Assembly: GCA_030522415.1 (NCBI GenBank)
Contig: CM060109.1
Coordinates: forward strand, 37,054,392-37,118,391
Length of the DNA stretch: 64,000 nucleotides
Source of the DNA: Channallabes apus
Lineage: Eukaryota; Chordata; Actinopteri; Siluriformes; Clariidae
Reading direction: 5' to 3'
The notes under the pieces are model-generated. The model searched no databases, was not told the DNA's origin, and saw only the letters and a program-made list of their open reading frames with translations. Position numbers and translations under genes: made by a program. Shown here one piece after another: positions 1 to 10,236 of the stretch (position 1 is the first letter of the stretch; each line of letters starts with the position of its first letter).

Positions 1-35
<35 letters not shown>
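1..35. repeat. (AC)n microsatellite
   Basis: Uninterrupted AC dinucleotide repeat at the window edge. It may continue to the left. Confidence 0.95.
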
Positions 36-36
<1 letters not shown>

Positions 37-50
37 TCGTGCTTTTGCAG

Positions 51-119
51 GGCCACAAATTGAAATCCAAGGATGTTGTTGGAAACCTGAAAGGCTTGCT
101 AAGAGACGGGAGGAACTAG
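51..119 (+). CDS. Candidate terminal exon of an unidentified gene (weak)
   Basis: A pyrimidine-rich tract ending in a good acceptor (ttttgcag, AG at 49-50) precedes an open stretch. In frame 0 it encodes about 22 residues, lysine- and glycine-rich, and ends in TAG at 117-119. An AATAAA at 454-459 could end the 3' UTR. A different frame stays open to a consensus donor (GTGAGT at 144), so an internal exon 51-143 is equally possible. I recognise no protein family. The AC repeat ahead of the acceptor may simply mimic a splice site. Confidence 0.2.
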   Translation, partial: GHKLKSKDVVGNLKGLLRDGRN

Positions 120-944
120 TTCATTTCGGAAAACACATGAGCAGTGAGTACGTTTGCTAATAACATTAAAATCTATGGACTCGATATGTCTATTCTGAAT
201 AGCTGAGGAATGTTACTACTGTATGGGTGCTATGCCATAATTTGGATATTGTTTTCCCCCTTCCCTTTGTTTTTGCTCAAATGAAGCAGCATCTTGCGTA
301 AGAACACCAAGTGACATTGATGGTTTGTGCAATGTCATTCTTTTTTATTTTGATATTTATTTATTTATTTTTCTTTCAGTGGCACATTTTCCCCTTGTGC
401 ATCAGATGTTGTCATTGCACTAAGAAGCACAACTCTTTAATAAGCTCATACTCAATAAATTTTCTGGCAGTTTAGCCAGGTTTAGCCAGGTATTATAATT
501 TCCTGGCACATACTGTACAGTAGGGGCTGTATCTTTTTCATGGCATAACTGAGATTTGAGTTTGATTCATAGAGAAAAAGGTGACGCATCATTGGTTAAG
601 TTGAAGAAAATTACAAACGATTGTCTTCTGAATAAAAAAAACACTGTGTAAATATAGAGAAAAGTGTGCAAAGTCCATGTCCTCTCCTGCCAGGATTAAT
701 TGAAATGCACTGGTGAGGCACGGGGGAACAGAGGGTGGGAAGATATTGTTTTAAAATCAGCGCAGCAAGGCGAAACACTATAAACGTTTATGGAAATGCT
801 TTGCTTATACTGTATGCAGTGTGCTGCTTTCTGTACTGCTGATAGAAAAGAAGCAGAACAACACATAACTAAAACTATTCTAACATAATATGGTTAGTCA
901 TTGTAATGTGGTGAAATTTACATTTCAATTTATACCATTTGGCA
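120..944. other. Non-coding stretch, no recognised feature
   Basis: AT-rich sequence. I see no gene or named repeat apart from an AATAAA at 454-459 and TACTGTA/TACAGTA heptamers near 217, 521 and 810. Confidence 0.6.
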
Positions 945-949
945 GACAC
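945..949. other. Target-site duplication GACAC, left copy
   Basis: GACAC lies directly outside the left LTR and is repeated exactly at 6148-6152. Five base pairs is the usual size for Ty3/Gypsy integrases. Confidence 0.93.
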
Positions 950-1355
950 TGTCACGAACTAACCGGGATGACTAGAATGATGATCGTGCTATCTGTCACG
1001 AACAAACCGGGATGAGCAGATAGCTTTAGCAGTTAGCCCTGTAGCGTGAATGGTAAACCCAAACGCGGATAAACACGAGCGGGCAGGATAATCACGCGCT
1101 TTGTTATAAGGACTCTCACACTCAATGAGCAAAGGAAAGACACAATCTAACCCTAGTCCTATAAACACACACTCAGTCTGAAAAGATAGCCAAGAAAGTG
1201 AGTACTCACAGATACGGGAACGATTCCGAAAGGATCTGGGCATAACTCAATGACAGAGCGATGTGCGGCGCCATCTTGTTTACCTTTATGCTTTCAGGTT
1301 CGCGACCGTCTTACTTCCGGGTCCTAGTGCCGGTCGCGGCTGAGTGTGCATGACA
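950..1355 (-). repeat. 3' LTR of the complete Gypsy element
   Basis: Read on the minus strand it runs from TGTCA to TGACA, a 5-bp terminal inverted repeat including the canonical TG/CA. The U5 end is partly duplicated: a roughly 20-bp segment at 950 recurs at 994. The last 23 or so codons and the stop of pol lie inside this LTR (1286-1355). An 84-codon open frame within each LTR (989-1243 and its twin) has no recognisable domain and is not called as a gene. Confidence 0.95.
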
Positions 1356-4300
1356 GTACCCCCCCGTCCAGGACCGACTCCGGACGGTCCAGGGGTGGAG
1401 GATACCCGGTGACGGTAGTCCCTAATGAGCCCGGAGTCGAGGATGAAGCGAGCCGGAACCCAGGACCGCTCCTCGGGGCCGTAGCCCTCCCAGTCGACCA
1501 GATACTGGGTGCCCCTGCCCCGAGGGCGCGAGTCGAGGATCCGTCGCACGGTGTAGGCGGGACCGCCGTCAATGATTCGGGGGGGAGGAGCAGGGGGGGT
1601 GGGTGGAACCATGGGTGAGGTGGTGAATGGTTTCAGCTGTGAGGTATGGAAGACAGGATGGATCCGGAGCGCCGCAGGCAGCTGGAGCCGGTAGGTGACA
1701 GGGTTGATCCTGAGGGTTATGCGGTATGGCCCGATGAACCTTGGTGATAACTTTTTTGACTCTGTGTGCAGGTGGAGGTTTTTGGATGATAGCCACACTT
1801 TGTCACCTACGTGGTACAATCGTCCCGGAGGGTGCCGACGGCGGTGTTGGGCCACATAGTTGGCGTTGGTGCGTCGGATGGCGAGATTGGCTTGGTGCCA
1901 TAGCCGCCGGCACCGGCGAACCAACTGTTGGGCCGATGGTACATCAACCTCCGGTTCTTGGTGAGTGAACATCGGAGGCTGGAAACCATAGCACACCTCA
2001 AATGGACTCAGGTTGGTGGCTGAGGAGACGTGAAGGTTGTGTGATAATTCGGCCCACTTGAGGTAGCGGGCCCAGGAGCGCTGGCGATCCGACACGAAAC
2101 ATCTTAGGTAGCGCTCCAGCTGTTGGTTGGTTCGCTCCGTCTGACCGTTCGTCTGGGGGTGGTAGCCAGAGGACAAACTGCAGGACGAATCGATCAGACG
2201 GCAGAAGGCCTTCCAGAACCGGGCGGTGAACTGGGGACCTCTGTCCGAGACGATGTCCTTAGGGAACCCATGCAATCGGACTACGTGTTCCAATATCAGC
2301 TCTGCTGTGGTTTTGGCTGACGGGAGTCCGGTGAGGGCCACCAGGTGCACTGCCTTGGAGAAGCGGTCCACGATGGTAAGGATGACGTCTTTTTCCTCGG
2401 AGATCGGCAGGCCCGTGATGAAGTCGACGGCAATGTGCGACCAGGGCCGACGAGGGACTGGAAGTGGTTGGAGCTCCCCCGGAGTTGGTTGGTTAGAGTC
2501 TTTGGCCCTGGCGCACACTGGGCACGCCCGGATGAACTCAGTAGCCTCCCTCCTCATCGAAGGCCACCAAAAGGCCCGTCCCACGAAGGTGAGGGTTCTC
2601 CGGGTTCCCTGGTGTCCCGCGACGGGTGAAGAATGGCCCCACTGGAGGACTTCGGGCCTGAGTTGAGTGGGGACGTAGAGCCGCCCGGGCGGCACACCTG
2701 CCGGTGCGGGTTCGGTGGCCAGTGCCTGGCGGACCCTCGTTTCCATATCCCAGTGCAGGGGTGCGATGATCCGGGTGGGTGGAAGGACAGGCACGGGCTC
2801 CGCCCGGGGCGCCTCTCGCTCGTATTGACGGGAGAGGGCGTCAGCCTTGGTGTTCTTTGACCCCGGGCGGTACGAAAGATGGAAATCGTACTGTTCGAAG
2901 AATAAGGCCCACCGTGCCTGTCGTGGGTTTAGCTGTTTGAGATTGCGGATGGTGATGAGGTTCTGATGATCCGTCCAGACAATGAATGGCTCACTGGCAC
3001 CCTGGAGCCAGTGACGCCACTCCTCCAAGGCCCACTTTATGCCCAACAGTTCACGGTCCCCTACTCCGTATCGCTGCTGAGTGGGGTTAAATTTTTTGGA
3101 GTAAAAGCCACAGGGGTGTAGCTTTTGGTCTGGACCTCGTTGTGAGAGAACAGCGCCGGCGCCCACTTCCGACGCGTCCACCTCCACAACAAACGGTTGG
3201 CTGGCATCCGGGTGGAGGAGAATCGGGGCGGTGGTGAACAGGTGACAGAGTCGGTGGAAAGCTGAGATGGCGTTAGGGTTGAGTTGGAAGGAATGGTTGG
3301 AGAGCCTGGTAAGTGCAGTGAGTGGTGCTGCAACTGTACTGTAGCCCCGGATAAAGCGACGATAAAAGTTCGCAAACCCGAGAAAGCGTTGGAGCTGTTT
3401 GAGTGTCCTGGGTAGGGGCCAGTGACGTACAACCTCCAGCTTCTGCGGGTCCATGGCCACACCCTGGGGCGAGATAACAAAACCCAGGAACGTGGTGGAG
3501 TGCTCGTGAAAAGCACACTTCTCCAACTTACAGTACAGCTGGTGGGCGAGCAATCTCTTTAGGACAGCCCGAACATGTTTTGTGTGTTCCTCGGGGGTGC
3601 GTGAGTATATTAAAATGTCATCTAGGTAGACGAACACCCATCGGCCTAGCATGTCCCGGAGAACATCGTTGATGAAACACTGGAAGGCCGAGGGTGCGTT
3701 GCAGAGACCAAATGGAATGACCAGGCTCTCATAGTGTCCGGTGGGGGTGATGAAGGCCGTCTTCCACTCATCACCCTCTCTGATGCGCACCAAGTTGTAG
3801 GCGCTCCGGAGGTCCAACTTAGTGAACATGGTGGCACCAGAGAGGGCGTCCAGGGCTGAGTTGGTAAGAGGCAAAGGATGACGATTTCTGATGGTAATCT
3901 TGTTAAGCCCCCGATAGTCGACACACGGACGAAGTTCGCCCCCTTTTTTCTTCACAAAGAAGAACCCCGCGGCAGCCGGCGAGGAAGAGGGTCTGATGGT
4001 GCCATTTCGCAGGGCGCTGGCGACGTACTCCTCCATAGCCTGGGTCTCGCTGGTAGAAAGGGAGTAGAGGTGGCCGCGGGGGGGGCTGGAGCCTGGCTGG
4101 AGTTCGATGGCTAGGTCGTAAGGTCGGTGAGGTGGTAGATGGCTGGCCCGGCGTTTGCAAAACACCTCAGCCAGGTCTCGATATGGTGGTGGGAGGGCGT
4201 GGATGTCGACGTCGGGGGCCTCGGACTCCCTGGAACACGTCCCAGCCTGGGCCTGTAGGCATAAGTCGGTGCAGGTCGGCCCCCATTGAAGGATTCGGTT

Positions 4301-4774
4301 CTGAGACCAGGATATGAGTGGGTCGTGCTGTAAGAGCCAGGGGTAGCCGAGGATGATGGGTGGAGAGGAGATGGGTGTAAGGTGAAATTGGATAGACTCC
4401 TGATGTTGGCCGAGGATGAGAGTGATGGGTGAGGTCTGCTGGGTGATGGGGCTGGATGAGAGGGGCCGCCCGTCGACTGAGGTGATTTTCACTGGCTGGG
4501 ATAACGCCTCTATCTTTACCCCCAATCCTCTGGCATACGTTGAGTCAATGAAGTTACCCGCGGCACCAGAATCGATGAACGCGGCACTTCTGACCCGTTT
4601 GTGGCCAAGCTGGAGGGTTACCTGGACCGTGAGTCGAGTCTCGGCATTGTCGGTGGTCGCGGAGAGATGGATGATACCCGGGGAGTCTCTCCTCTCTCTC
4701 ACCGGGTTTGGGCGTTTCCCGGACGGGACGGACAGGTCGCTCGATGGTGCGCGGCTGATCCGCAGTAAGCGCAC
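1286..4774 (-). CDS. pol: Gypsy pol polyprotein: protease, RT, RNase H, integrase, chromodomain
   Basis: The frame spans 1162 codons. It has no ATG at its head (4774 is GTG), so it should be made as Gag-Pol after slippage at residues 19-20. Aspartic protease: DSGA at about 68-71. Reverse transcriptase: about 220-440, with TKLDL near 319 and the catalytic YLDD at 383-386. RNase H: about 528-650, with D533, E575, D602 and D644. Integrase: zinc region H714, H721, C751, C754, then the triad D784, D844, E880 (spacing DX59DX35E). A C-terminal chromodomain (about 1074-1116, with aromatic residues Y and W) may target histone marks. No internal stop or frameshift is present. The last 23 or so residues are encoded by the LTR. 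All catalytic residues I can check are kept, so the enzyme set looks functional. Confidence 0.95.
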   Translation of the reverse strand: MRLLRISRAPSSDLSVPSGKRPNPVRERRDSPGIIHLSATTDNAETRLTVQVTLQLGHKRVRSAAFIDSGAAGNFIDSTYARGLGVKIEALSQPVKITSVDGRPLSSSPITQQTSPITLILGQHQESIQFHLTPISSPPIILGYPWLLQHDPLISWSQNRILQWGPTCTDLCLQAQAGTCSRESEAPDVDIHALPPPYRDLAEVFCKRRASHLPPHRPYDLAIELQPGSSPPRGHLYSLSTSETQAMEEYVASALRNGTIRPSSSPAAAGFFFVKKKGGELRPCVDYRGLNKITIRNRHPLPLTNSALDALSGATMFTKLDLRSAYNLVRIREGDEWKTAFITPTGHYESLVIPFGLCNAPSAFQCFINDVLRDMLGRWVFVYLDDILIYSRTPEEHTKHVRAVLKRLLAHQLYCKLEKCAFHEHSTTFLGFVISPQGVAMDPQKLEVVRHWPLPRTLKQLQRFLGFANFYRRFIRGYSTVAAPLTALTRLSNHSFQLNPNAISAFHRLCHLFTTAPILLHPDASQPFVVEVDASEVGAGAVLSQRGPDQKLHPCGFYSKKFNPTQQRYGVGDRELLGIKWALEEWRHWLQGASEPFIVWTDHQNLITIRNLKQLNPRQARWALFFEQYDFHLSYRPGSKNTKADALSRQYEREAPRAEPVPVLPPTRIIAPLHWDMETRVRQALATEPAPAGVPPGRLYVPTQLRPEVLQWGHSSPVAGHQGTRRTLTFVGRAFWWPSMRREATEFIRACPVCARAKDSNQPTPGELQPLPVPRRPWSHIAVDFITGLPISEEKDVILTIVDRFSKAVHLVALTGLPSAKTTAELILEHVVRLHGFPKDIVSDRGPQFTARFWKAFCRLIDSSCSLSSGYHPQTNGQTERTNQQLERYLRCFVSDRQRSWARYLKWAELSHNLHVSSATNLSPFEVCYGFQPPMFTHQEPEVDVPSAQQLVRRCRRLWHQANLAIRRTNANYVAQHRRRHPPGRLYHVGDKVWLSSKNLHLHTESKKLSPRFIGPYRITLRINPVTYRLQLPAALRIHPVFHTSQLKPFTTSPMVPPTPPAPPPRIIDGGPAYTVRRILDSRPRGRGTQYLVDWEGYGPEERSWVPARFILDSGLIRDYRHRVSSTPGPSGVGPGRGGTVMHTQPRPALGPGSKTVANLKA
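1356..1366 (-). other. Polypurine tract next to the 3' LTR
   Basis: Seven C's at 1359-1365 read as a G7 run on the minus strand, three bases from the LTR. This is the expected plus-strand primer position. It lies inside the pol coding region. Confidence 0.75.
4677..4720 (-). promoter_or_regulatory. -1 ribosomal frameshift signal between gag and pol
   Basis: The heptamer GGGAAAC (4720 down to 4714) is phased G-GGA-AAC in the gag frame, the classic X-XXY-YYZ slippery arrangement. A shift of -1 there enters the pol frame exactly. A 7-nt spacer (4713-4707) is followed by CCCGG (4706-4702), which can pair with CCGGG at 4681-4677. A GGAG/CTCC stem can form inside the loop. The same heptamer is known at the frameshift of PEG10, a mammalian gene derived from a sushi element. 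The stem is my reading and was not folded computationally. Confidence 0.8.
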
Positions 4775-5739
4775 AGTCCCTCGCGGTAACGTCTCTCGCG
4801 TTCCGCCACGGTCAGGGAGGCGCGCCCTAGCTGCATGGGTTCCCCGGCTCCGGTGTCAACCACGGCAGGGGGTGGAGATCCGACACGTCCAGGGAGAGCG
4901 GTGGTGACGGTGGTTGGTGGTCTTGGTGCAATGTAGGCGTACGTGGGTGGTGGCGGCAGGGTTCGAGGTGCTGGCCTCGGACGGGATAGGAGGCGCTGGT
5001 CGATCCGGAGGGCTAGCTGGATTAGCCCCTCCAGTGTGGCTGGGAGCTCTCGTCCGGCTAGCTCGTCTTTGATTCGATTAGCCAGCCCCTCGAAGTAGGA
5101 CGTCCGGAGGGCTGCGTCTCCCCAGGAGGTTTGGATGGCGAGTGTCCGGAACTCGGCGGTGTATTTACTCACGGACAGTCCTCCCTGCCGCAGGTGGTAG
5201 AGCTTTGTGTCGGTCTCCACCTCGCCCGCAGGATGTTCAAAGGTTAACTTGAGCTGGTGGGTGAATTCATTGTAGGAGTGCGCGGTGTCTGTGTCTGCGC
5301 GCAGGACTGCCGTGGCCCACTCTGCTGCCTGCCCTGATAGCAACGAGACGAGGAGTGCAATGCGCAGCCGGTCGGTGGAGTACTTGGTGGGATTGAACTC
5401 AAACACCAGTTCCAGCGATGTTAAAAACACACTGCATTTCCCATCCGTGCCATCCCATTTATCTGGAAGAGCTAAAAAAACGTCAGAAGGGGGGGGGGGG
5501 TGCGGCGCCGCAACCGCCGCGGCGGGCGGGCAGCTAGCCAGCCCACCAACCGCCTCCCGGAGGCTCGCGTTCTCCTGCCTAAGCTCCGCGACCTCGCGGC
5601 GCAAGGCCGCGATGTCTTGGACACTGCGGCGCAGAGAACCGAGCTCCGCGGTTAGCGTATTGATGAGCAAAGCATGCTGGTCAACCACATCGCGGAGGCG
5701 GGCGTAATCCGCTGGGTTTACTGCTCGTGGCTCTGTCAT
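4699..5739 (-). CDS. gag: Gypsy gag polyprotein
   Basis: 346-residue capsid/nucleocapsid protein of the retrotransposon, expected to form cytoplasmic particles around the element RNA. The N-terminal 65 or so residues are a leucine-heptad, charged segment likely to form a coiled coil (about 25-66). A proline/alanine linker follows, then the retrotransposon-gag core (about 90-250). The C-terminus carries one CCHC zinc knuckle of spacing CX2CX4HX4C (C323, C326, H331, C336), the RNA-binding motif. The start ATG lies only 2 bp inside the 5' LTR and overlaps the primer site, so there is essentially no leader beyond the LTR. The frame is intact. The stop TGA at 4701-4699 lies just after the frameshift signal. 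Confidence 0.93.
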   Translation of the reverse strand: MTEPRAVNPADYARLRDVVDQHALLINTLTAELGSLRRSVQDIAALRREVAELRQENASLREAVGGLASCPPAAAVAAPHPPPPSDVFLALPDKWDGTDGKCSVFLTSLELVFEFNPTKYSTDRLRIALLVSLLSGQAAEWATAVLRADTDTAHSYNEFTHQLKLTFEHPAGEVETDTKLYHLRQGGLSVSKYTAEFRTLAIQTSWGDAALRTSYFEGLANRIKDELAGRELPATLEGLIQLALRIDQRLLSRPRPAPRTLPPPPTYAYIAPRPPTTVTTALPGRVGSPPPAVVDTGAGEPMQLGRASLTVAERERRYREGLCAYCGSAAHHRATCPSRPGNAQTR

Positions 5740-5740
5740 T
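5730..5740 (-). other. Primer-binding site (self-priming type) overlapping the gag start codon
   Basis: On the minus strand this reads AATGACAGAGC, one base inside the 5' LTR end. It is not a tRNA 3'-end match (no TGG start). It is exactly complementary over 11 nt to the LTR segment 6041-6051, and neither flanking base extends the match. The gag ATG (5739-5737) sits within it. Confidence 0.7.
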
Positions 5741-5741
5741 C

Positions 5742-6147
5742 TGTCACGAACTAACCGGGATGACTAGAATGATGATCGTGCTATCTGTCACGAACAAACC
5801 GGGATGAGCAGATAGCTTTAGCAGTTAGCCCTGTAGCGTGAATGGTAAACCCAAACGCGGATAAACACGAGTGGGCAGGATAATCACGCGCTTTGTTATA
5901 AGGACTCTCACACTCAATGAGCAAAGGAAAGACACAATCTAACCCTAGTCCTATAAACACACACTCAGTCTGAAAAGATAGCCAAGAAAGTGAGTACTCA
6001 CAGATACGGGAACGATTCCGAAAGGATCTGGGCATAACTCAATGACAGAGCGATGTGCGGCGCCATCTTGTTTACCTTTATGCTTTCAGGTTCGCGACCG
6101 TCTTACTTCCGGGTCCTAGTGCCGGTCGCGGCTGAGTGTGCATGACA
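5742..6147 (-). repeat. 5' LTR of the complete Gypsy element
   Basis: It is identical to the other LTR except at 5872. On the minus strand it should contain the promoter. A TATA-like CATAAAG (about 6077-6083) lies 26-32 bp upstream of the start predicted at 6051 from the self-primer match. Confidence 0.95.
6041..6083 (-). promoter_or_regulatory. Predicted promoter and transcript start with 11-nt self-primer
   Basis: In Tf1-type elements the first 11 nt of the mRNA fold back to prime reverse transcription. Here the only 11-nt stretch of the LTR complementary to the site next to gag is 6051 down to 6041 (GCTCTGTCATT on the minus strand). This predicts the RNA 5' end at 6051. A TATA-like motif at the expected distance (6077-6083) supports this. 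The start itself is an inference. Confidence 0.6.
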
Positions 6148-6152
6148 GACAC
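6148..6152. other. Target-site duplication GACAC, right copy
   Basis: Exact match to 945-949, outside the right LTR. Confidence 0.93.
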
Positions 6153-7799
6153 GCTTATCTGGAGGACTTTAAAGTCTCCATTAAAATAATCCACATGCTA
6201 ATAGAAATACATAAGGACTTTAAAATACTCTCAAGCTAAAACTTGTTACAGTGGACTAGCAAAGCAACAAAGTACATGGCAATAAAAAAAAATAAATAAA
6301 AAAAACCTAATGATCGCCTATAAAATGAAAAGTGAAGACATACAATTTTATTATACCTGGGATATAAATATTATTGTCTTATTTTTAGTATCATGTCCCA
6401 ACAGAACAGAGAAAGTTTTAATTAATGATGCAATGAACACTCATGAATACTGCATTATGTTTACTGTTGCATTGTCACGCGAGCTCCTCAGGTATTGCAT
6501 TGGTACTGTGACTGAAATCAGGTTTAATAGGACTTCAGTGCTAAGAAAGTTTGTTTTCATTGTAGTTTTCATGCTGTTCACTCAAATACGAATGTCAACA
6601 CGAGTGTATTAAATATGAACGGGAAAAGATGACGCTCAGTGTATCTTCTGAGGAATAAGGCACTCATCTCACTGATGTGGCTATAAAGGTGCTGCCTATT
6701 TTACATGGATATCTGAAACCTACTCTTGTATGAAAGCCAGATTCGTAACGGTATTGTAAAAACATAGAAAGCAGCTAATGACAGATTGTTTCTCTTTGGA
6801 ATTAAGGAAATAGTAAAGAAGAAGTAACATCATTCCTGACTGATTTAATGCACATGGGAAAGATGCTTTCTGTGCCTGTTGGTGCTTTTATTCTCTTTTT
6901 CAGAAACCATCTGAGAGTTGAATGCAAATGTAAAAGTAAACGATGAGAAATCCTATTAGTGGAAGTATGAAATGAGCCATATCACTATAAAAAGTTGCAA
7001 CTAAGCGTAGTAGTTCTTTAACTGTTTGGTTTAACAGCATCATCAAGCCTTTCTTTTCTGATCTGTGCAATTAGCATTTAATTTTTCCCAAAACAATAAA
7101 AGGGCAGATCTGTGTGTCTAAATACAAAGATTATATATTAGTAATTCCTTAATATTACAAAGTATACTATTCCTTAATAGACTTTGCAGGAAAATGTAGC
7201 ATATTTAGAACATTTGCCATATTTATCAGGGATAGATTTAAATCCTAAAACAGTACATCTTAAAACAGCAAATTTGTTATTCCTACTCAAGAGTAAAAAA
7301 AAAAAGCACAACTGGACTTGTTCTCTTAGTGTAGACGTATTTCTACAGATCCTGTTAACAATACGATGCATCTTTCTTGTAAATACTGTTAATGCAGTAC
7401 CAAAGACTGGTCTACTAGTTGCTTTATGTCAGGGTTTCTAATAACATGCCAGAATGTGTGATTGCACACTAACTCATGGTATGTGTGGTGTACTGTTGTC
7501 AAATTGTTCAGACCTAACTTCAGTTAGGGCAGGCTGCTAATAAAGCATTACAGTGCTGCCGTGTTGTTGAAAATGCAGTGGAATATAGAATGGGGGTAGT
7601 AGCAAACCTAATTACACGAACGGTTTTCCAAGCACCTGAATCCATATCTATCACCTTTAAGGTCATTCATCTAATGAATGGATCAATAGTGCACACAAAA
7701 GGTGTCTGAACTGATCACACTGTACAAACCACAACATCTCATGGAAGTACACAAATATTTAATGTGTCTAACCTGTTTTAGAGATAATTGGGAAAAGTA
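6153..7799. other. Non-coding stretch, no recognised feature
   Basis: AT-rich sequence with only short chance open frames (100 codons at most, no family resemblance). No repeat was recognised. Confidence 0.6.
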
Positions 7800-8070
7800 G
7801 TTTGACTATGAGCAGTGGTGCCACTTCGTCACACGTCCAGGGTCCAGGTATGATCCTGTGCCTGTGGATGAGTTGTGCCTGTTTCCCCCATGTTTGTATG
7901 GAACTCCTTTTGGTGTTTATTTTGCCAAGCTCTGTTACCCCTAAGTGAGTTTGCCATGCTCTGGTGCCCTCTAGGTTATGAATTCTTATCCCATATCTCA
8001 TATTCCTGAGATTACACCATAGTCCTGGCTGGGATAAGGTGATTAATAAGATGAATGAATGAATAAATGA
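7800..8070 (+). repeat. Diverged SINE/LINE-derived repeat with ATGA tail
   Basis: The order of blocks (gtttgtatggaactcc, a tggtgccctc segment, ctgggataaggtgatt, then an ATGAATGA run near 8054) matches a much better-preserved copy at 26667-26937. It is heavily mutated. The orientation follows from the tail. Confidence 0.5.
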
Positions 8071-8965
8071 TTAGATTCATTAGAATTCATGTGCCATTAT
8101 GATTTAAAATGTAAAATTTTTAAGACACTCTATAATAGATACTGCACTTAAATTACAAGAAAAGGGGAAAAAAAAAGCATAGTTCCCACCCACTTACTGA
8201 ATTAATTGGTGAGAAGTGATTTAAGTCACCATGCGGTAATTTATTACATTTAGTGATGGCTCATGTCTAATTTGCTTAACTTCCAGATTACATTCTTTGA
8301 CCCAAGGCCCAGTCATTTGCTTATTAATGAATCTTAATGAGAGCTGATCCTTCATGACTTTCTCTCTATCTTTCTCTTTCTGTTCTATTTTTTCTGCCTG
8401 TGTGAAGCACACTTCATCTACAGTACCTCTCTGTTTCTCTCAAGATTGATTTTTGTTGCCTGTGTTGTGGCAAGGTGACCAGAGGAAAATTAATGGATAG
8501 GCAAGCCATGATGGTAATTACACAGGAGAAAATGCTGCAGCAGCAAACAAATGTATAACATTGCCTTAGTCGAGCTTTAGCCGTCAGTCAAAAATGCTCG
8601 GTAGATTTAATAACTATAATCTTCGCCCATTGATTTGTGTGTCAGCATGGCTTTCCGAACCTTGTACAGAAGCTGTTGTAATTTCAGGACAATGTGCTAC
8701 AGGGTCACAACTAAATTCATCAGTCTTTATTATCTGCCTCCTCGTCTTGTCTTGGTATTGTTTGAGATTAATTACAAATTGTGAGACATGGCATAAAGCT
8801 CGGTTAAATCCATGCATCAGATTGATGGGCTCCATGGAGAGTAGAAGAAATGCACAGTCATACGCAATGTGTTTTAATGAAGACAAATGTTGCGTCTAAG
8901 TTTATATGTGAATGGCAAGATAGATGAGAGAGATGTGTAAGTGACTGCAAGAAAATCACAAATCA

Positions 8966-9038
8966 CAAATCATTTCAGAATCATAATTTCTTCAGTTGCA
9001 TGCTGCAGCTGAAGGAATTATGATTCTGAAATGATTTG
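8966..9038. repeat. Near-perfect 35-bp hairpin with 3-nt loop
   Basis: Arms 8966-9000 and 9004-9038 pair at all 35 positions if transcribed from the plus strand, two of them as G-U (8996/9008 and 8989/9015). The loop is 9001-9003. It could be a palindromic MITE or a small-RNA precursor. No terminal duplication was identified. Confidence 0.8.
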
Positions 9039-9514
9039 AAAAATAATGCGAAGTTAGCAAGTTTACAGTTTCAAATAGAAGTACAAGTGTATCTGGTTAT
9101 GGTTGAAATTTCTTGTTTCCTGTGCAAAAATAAAGATTTCGACATACAGTGCCTCCGGAAAGTAGTCACAGCGCTTCACTTTTTCCACATTTTACATTAT
9201 TATGTTACAGCCTTATTTCAAAAGGGATTAAATTCATTATTTTTTTTTCAAAATTCTACAAACAATACACCATAATGACAACTTGAAAGAAGGTAAAAAT
9301 AAAGAATGAAAAAATAACATGTACACAAGTATTCACAGCCTCTGCCATGCCAATCGAAATTGAGCTCAAGTTCATCCTGTTTCCACTGATGATCCTTGAG
9401 ATGTTGGAGTCCATCAGTGGTAAATTAATTTGACTGGACATGATTTGGAAAGACACACACTTGTCTATATAACGGCCCACAGTTATCAGTGCATGTCAGA
9501 GCACAAACCAAACC

Positions 9515-9703
9515 ATGAAGTCCAAGAAATTGTCTGCAGACATCTCAGACAAGATTGTATCCATGCACAGATATGGGGAAGAGTGCAGAAAAGATTCTGC
9601 ACCATTGAAGGTCCAGATGAACACAGTGGCCTCCATCATCCATAATGGAAGAAGTTTGGAACCACCAAGACTCTTCCTAGAGTGGACCCCCTGGCCAAAT
9701 TGA
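9515..9703 (+). pseudogene. Tc1 transposase fragment, N-terminal part
   Basis: About 60 codons resembling the first helix-turn-helix of Tc1 transposases, beginning MKSKKLSADISDKI. It ends after a frameshifted GRSLEPPR segment. It has a homologous partner on the opposite strand near 10110-10236. Confidence 0.6.
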
Positions 9704-9837
9704 ACGACTGGGGGAGAAGGGGCTTAGTCTAAGGCTTAGGGAGGTGACCAAGAACCCAAAGAACTTTGTAGCATCATACTCAAAAAGACTCAAAGCTGTA
9801 ATTGGTGCCAAAGGTGCTTCAACAAATAAAATTGTTT

Positions 9838-10236
9838 CTCATTGGCTGAGAGTCCTTCTGGTGCATTTTAGGAAACCCCAGGCGCCGCCATGTGCCTTTT
9901 ACTGAGGAGTGGCTTCCATCTGGCCATTCTACCATACAGGCCTGCTTGATGGAGTGCTGCATTGATGGTTGTTATTCTGGAAGGTTCTCCTCTCTACACA
10001 GCGAAAAACTGGAGCTCTTTGAGAGTGACCATCCCCCACTCGCTCACTTAGGCCAGTCGGCCTGCTCAAGGAAGAGTCCCGGTGGTTCCTAACTTCTTCC
10101 ACTATAGATGATGGAGGCCATTGTGCTCATCTGGACCTTCAATGCTGCAGAAATGTTTCTGTACCCTTCCCCAGATCTGTGCCTCAATGCAATCCTGTCT
10201 GAGAGGTCTACAAACAATTCCTTGGCCTTCATGCCT
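9838..10236 (-). pseudogene. Tc1 transposase fragment, opposite strand
   Basis: On the minus strand the 5' end near 10236 repeats the helix-turn-helix region seen at 9515-9640. It continues through a PNFFHYR-like junction and a GTWRR/PMRNN segment typical of the middle of Tc1 transposases. Multiple stops and frameshifts are present, and no catalytic core remains. Confidence 0.55.

Larger units (their letters stand above)
950..6147 (-). mobile_element. Complete Ty3/Gypsy chromovirus (Tf1/sushi-like), minus strand
   Basis: A 5198-bp LTR retrotransposon. Its two 406-bp LTRs (950-1355 and 5742-6147) differ at one position only (c at 1080, t at 5872), and the flanks carry the 5-bp target duplication GACAC at 945-949 and 6148-6152. 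On the minus strand the order is LTR, primer site, gag, pol (protease, reverse transcriptase, RNase H, integrase, chromodomain), polypurine tract, LTR. Both reading frames are intact, and a -1 frameshift signal joins them. Domain order and the C-terminal chromodomain place it among chromoviruses. The 11-nt self-complementary primer site fits the Tf1/sushi group. The near-identical LTRs indicate a recent insertion that could still be competent. Confidence 0.95.

Noticed and set aside
989..1243. 84-codon minus-strand frame present in both Gypsy LTRs (also 5781-6035)
   Set aside because: It lies wholly inside the LTR, is absent as a frame in the related older LTR, and has no domain.
2123..3124. 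Plus-strand frames opposite Gypsy pol, up to 146 codons
   Set aside because: Complement of a GC-rich coding region whose minus-strand frame has clear RT and integrase motifs.
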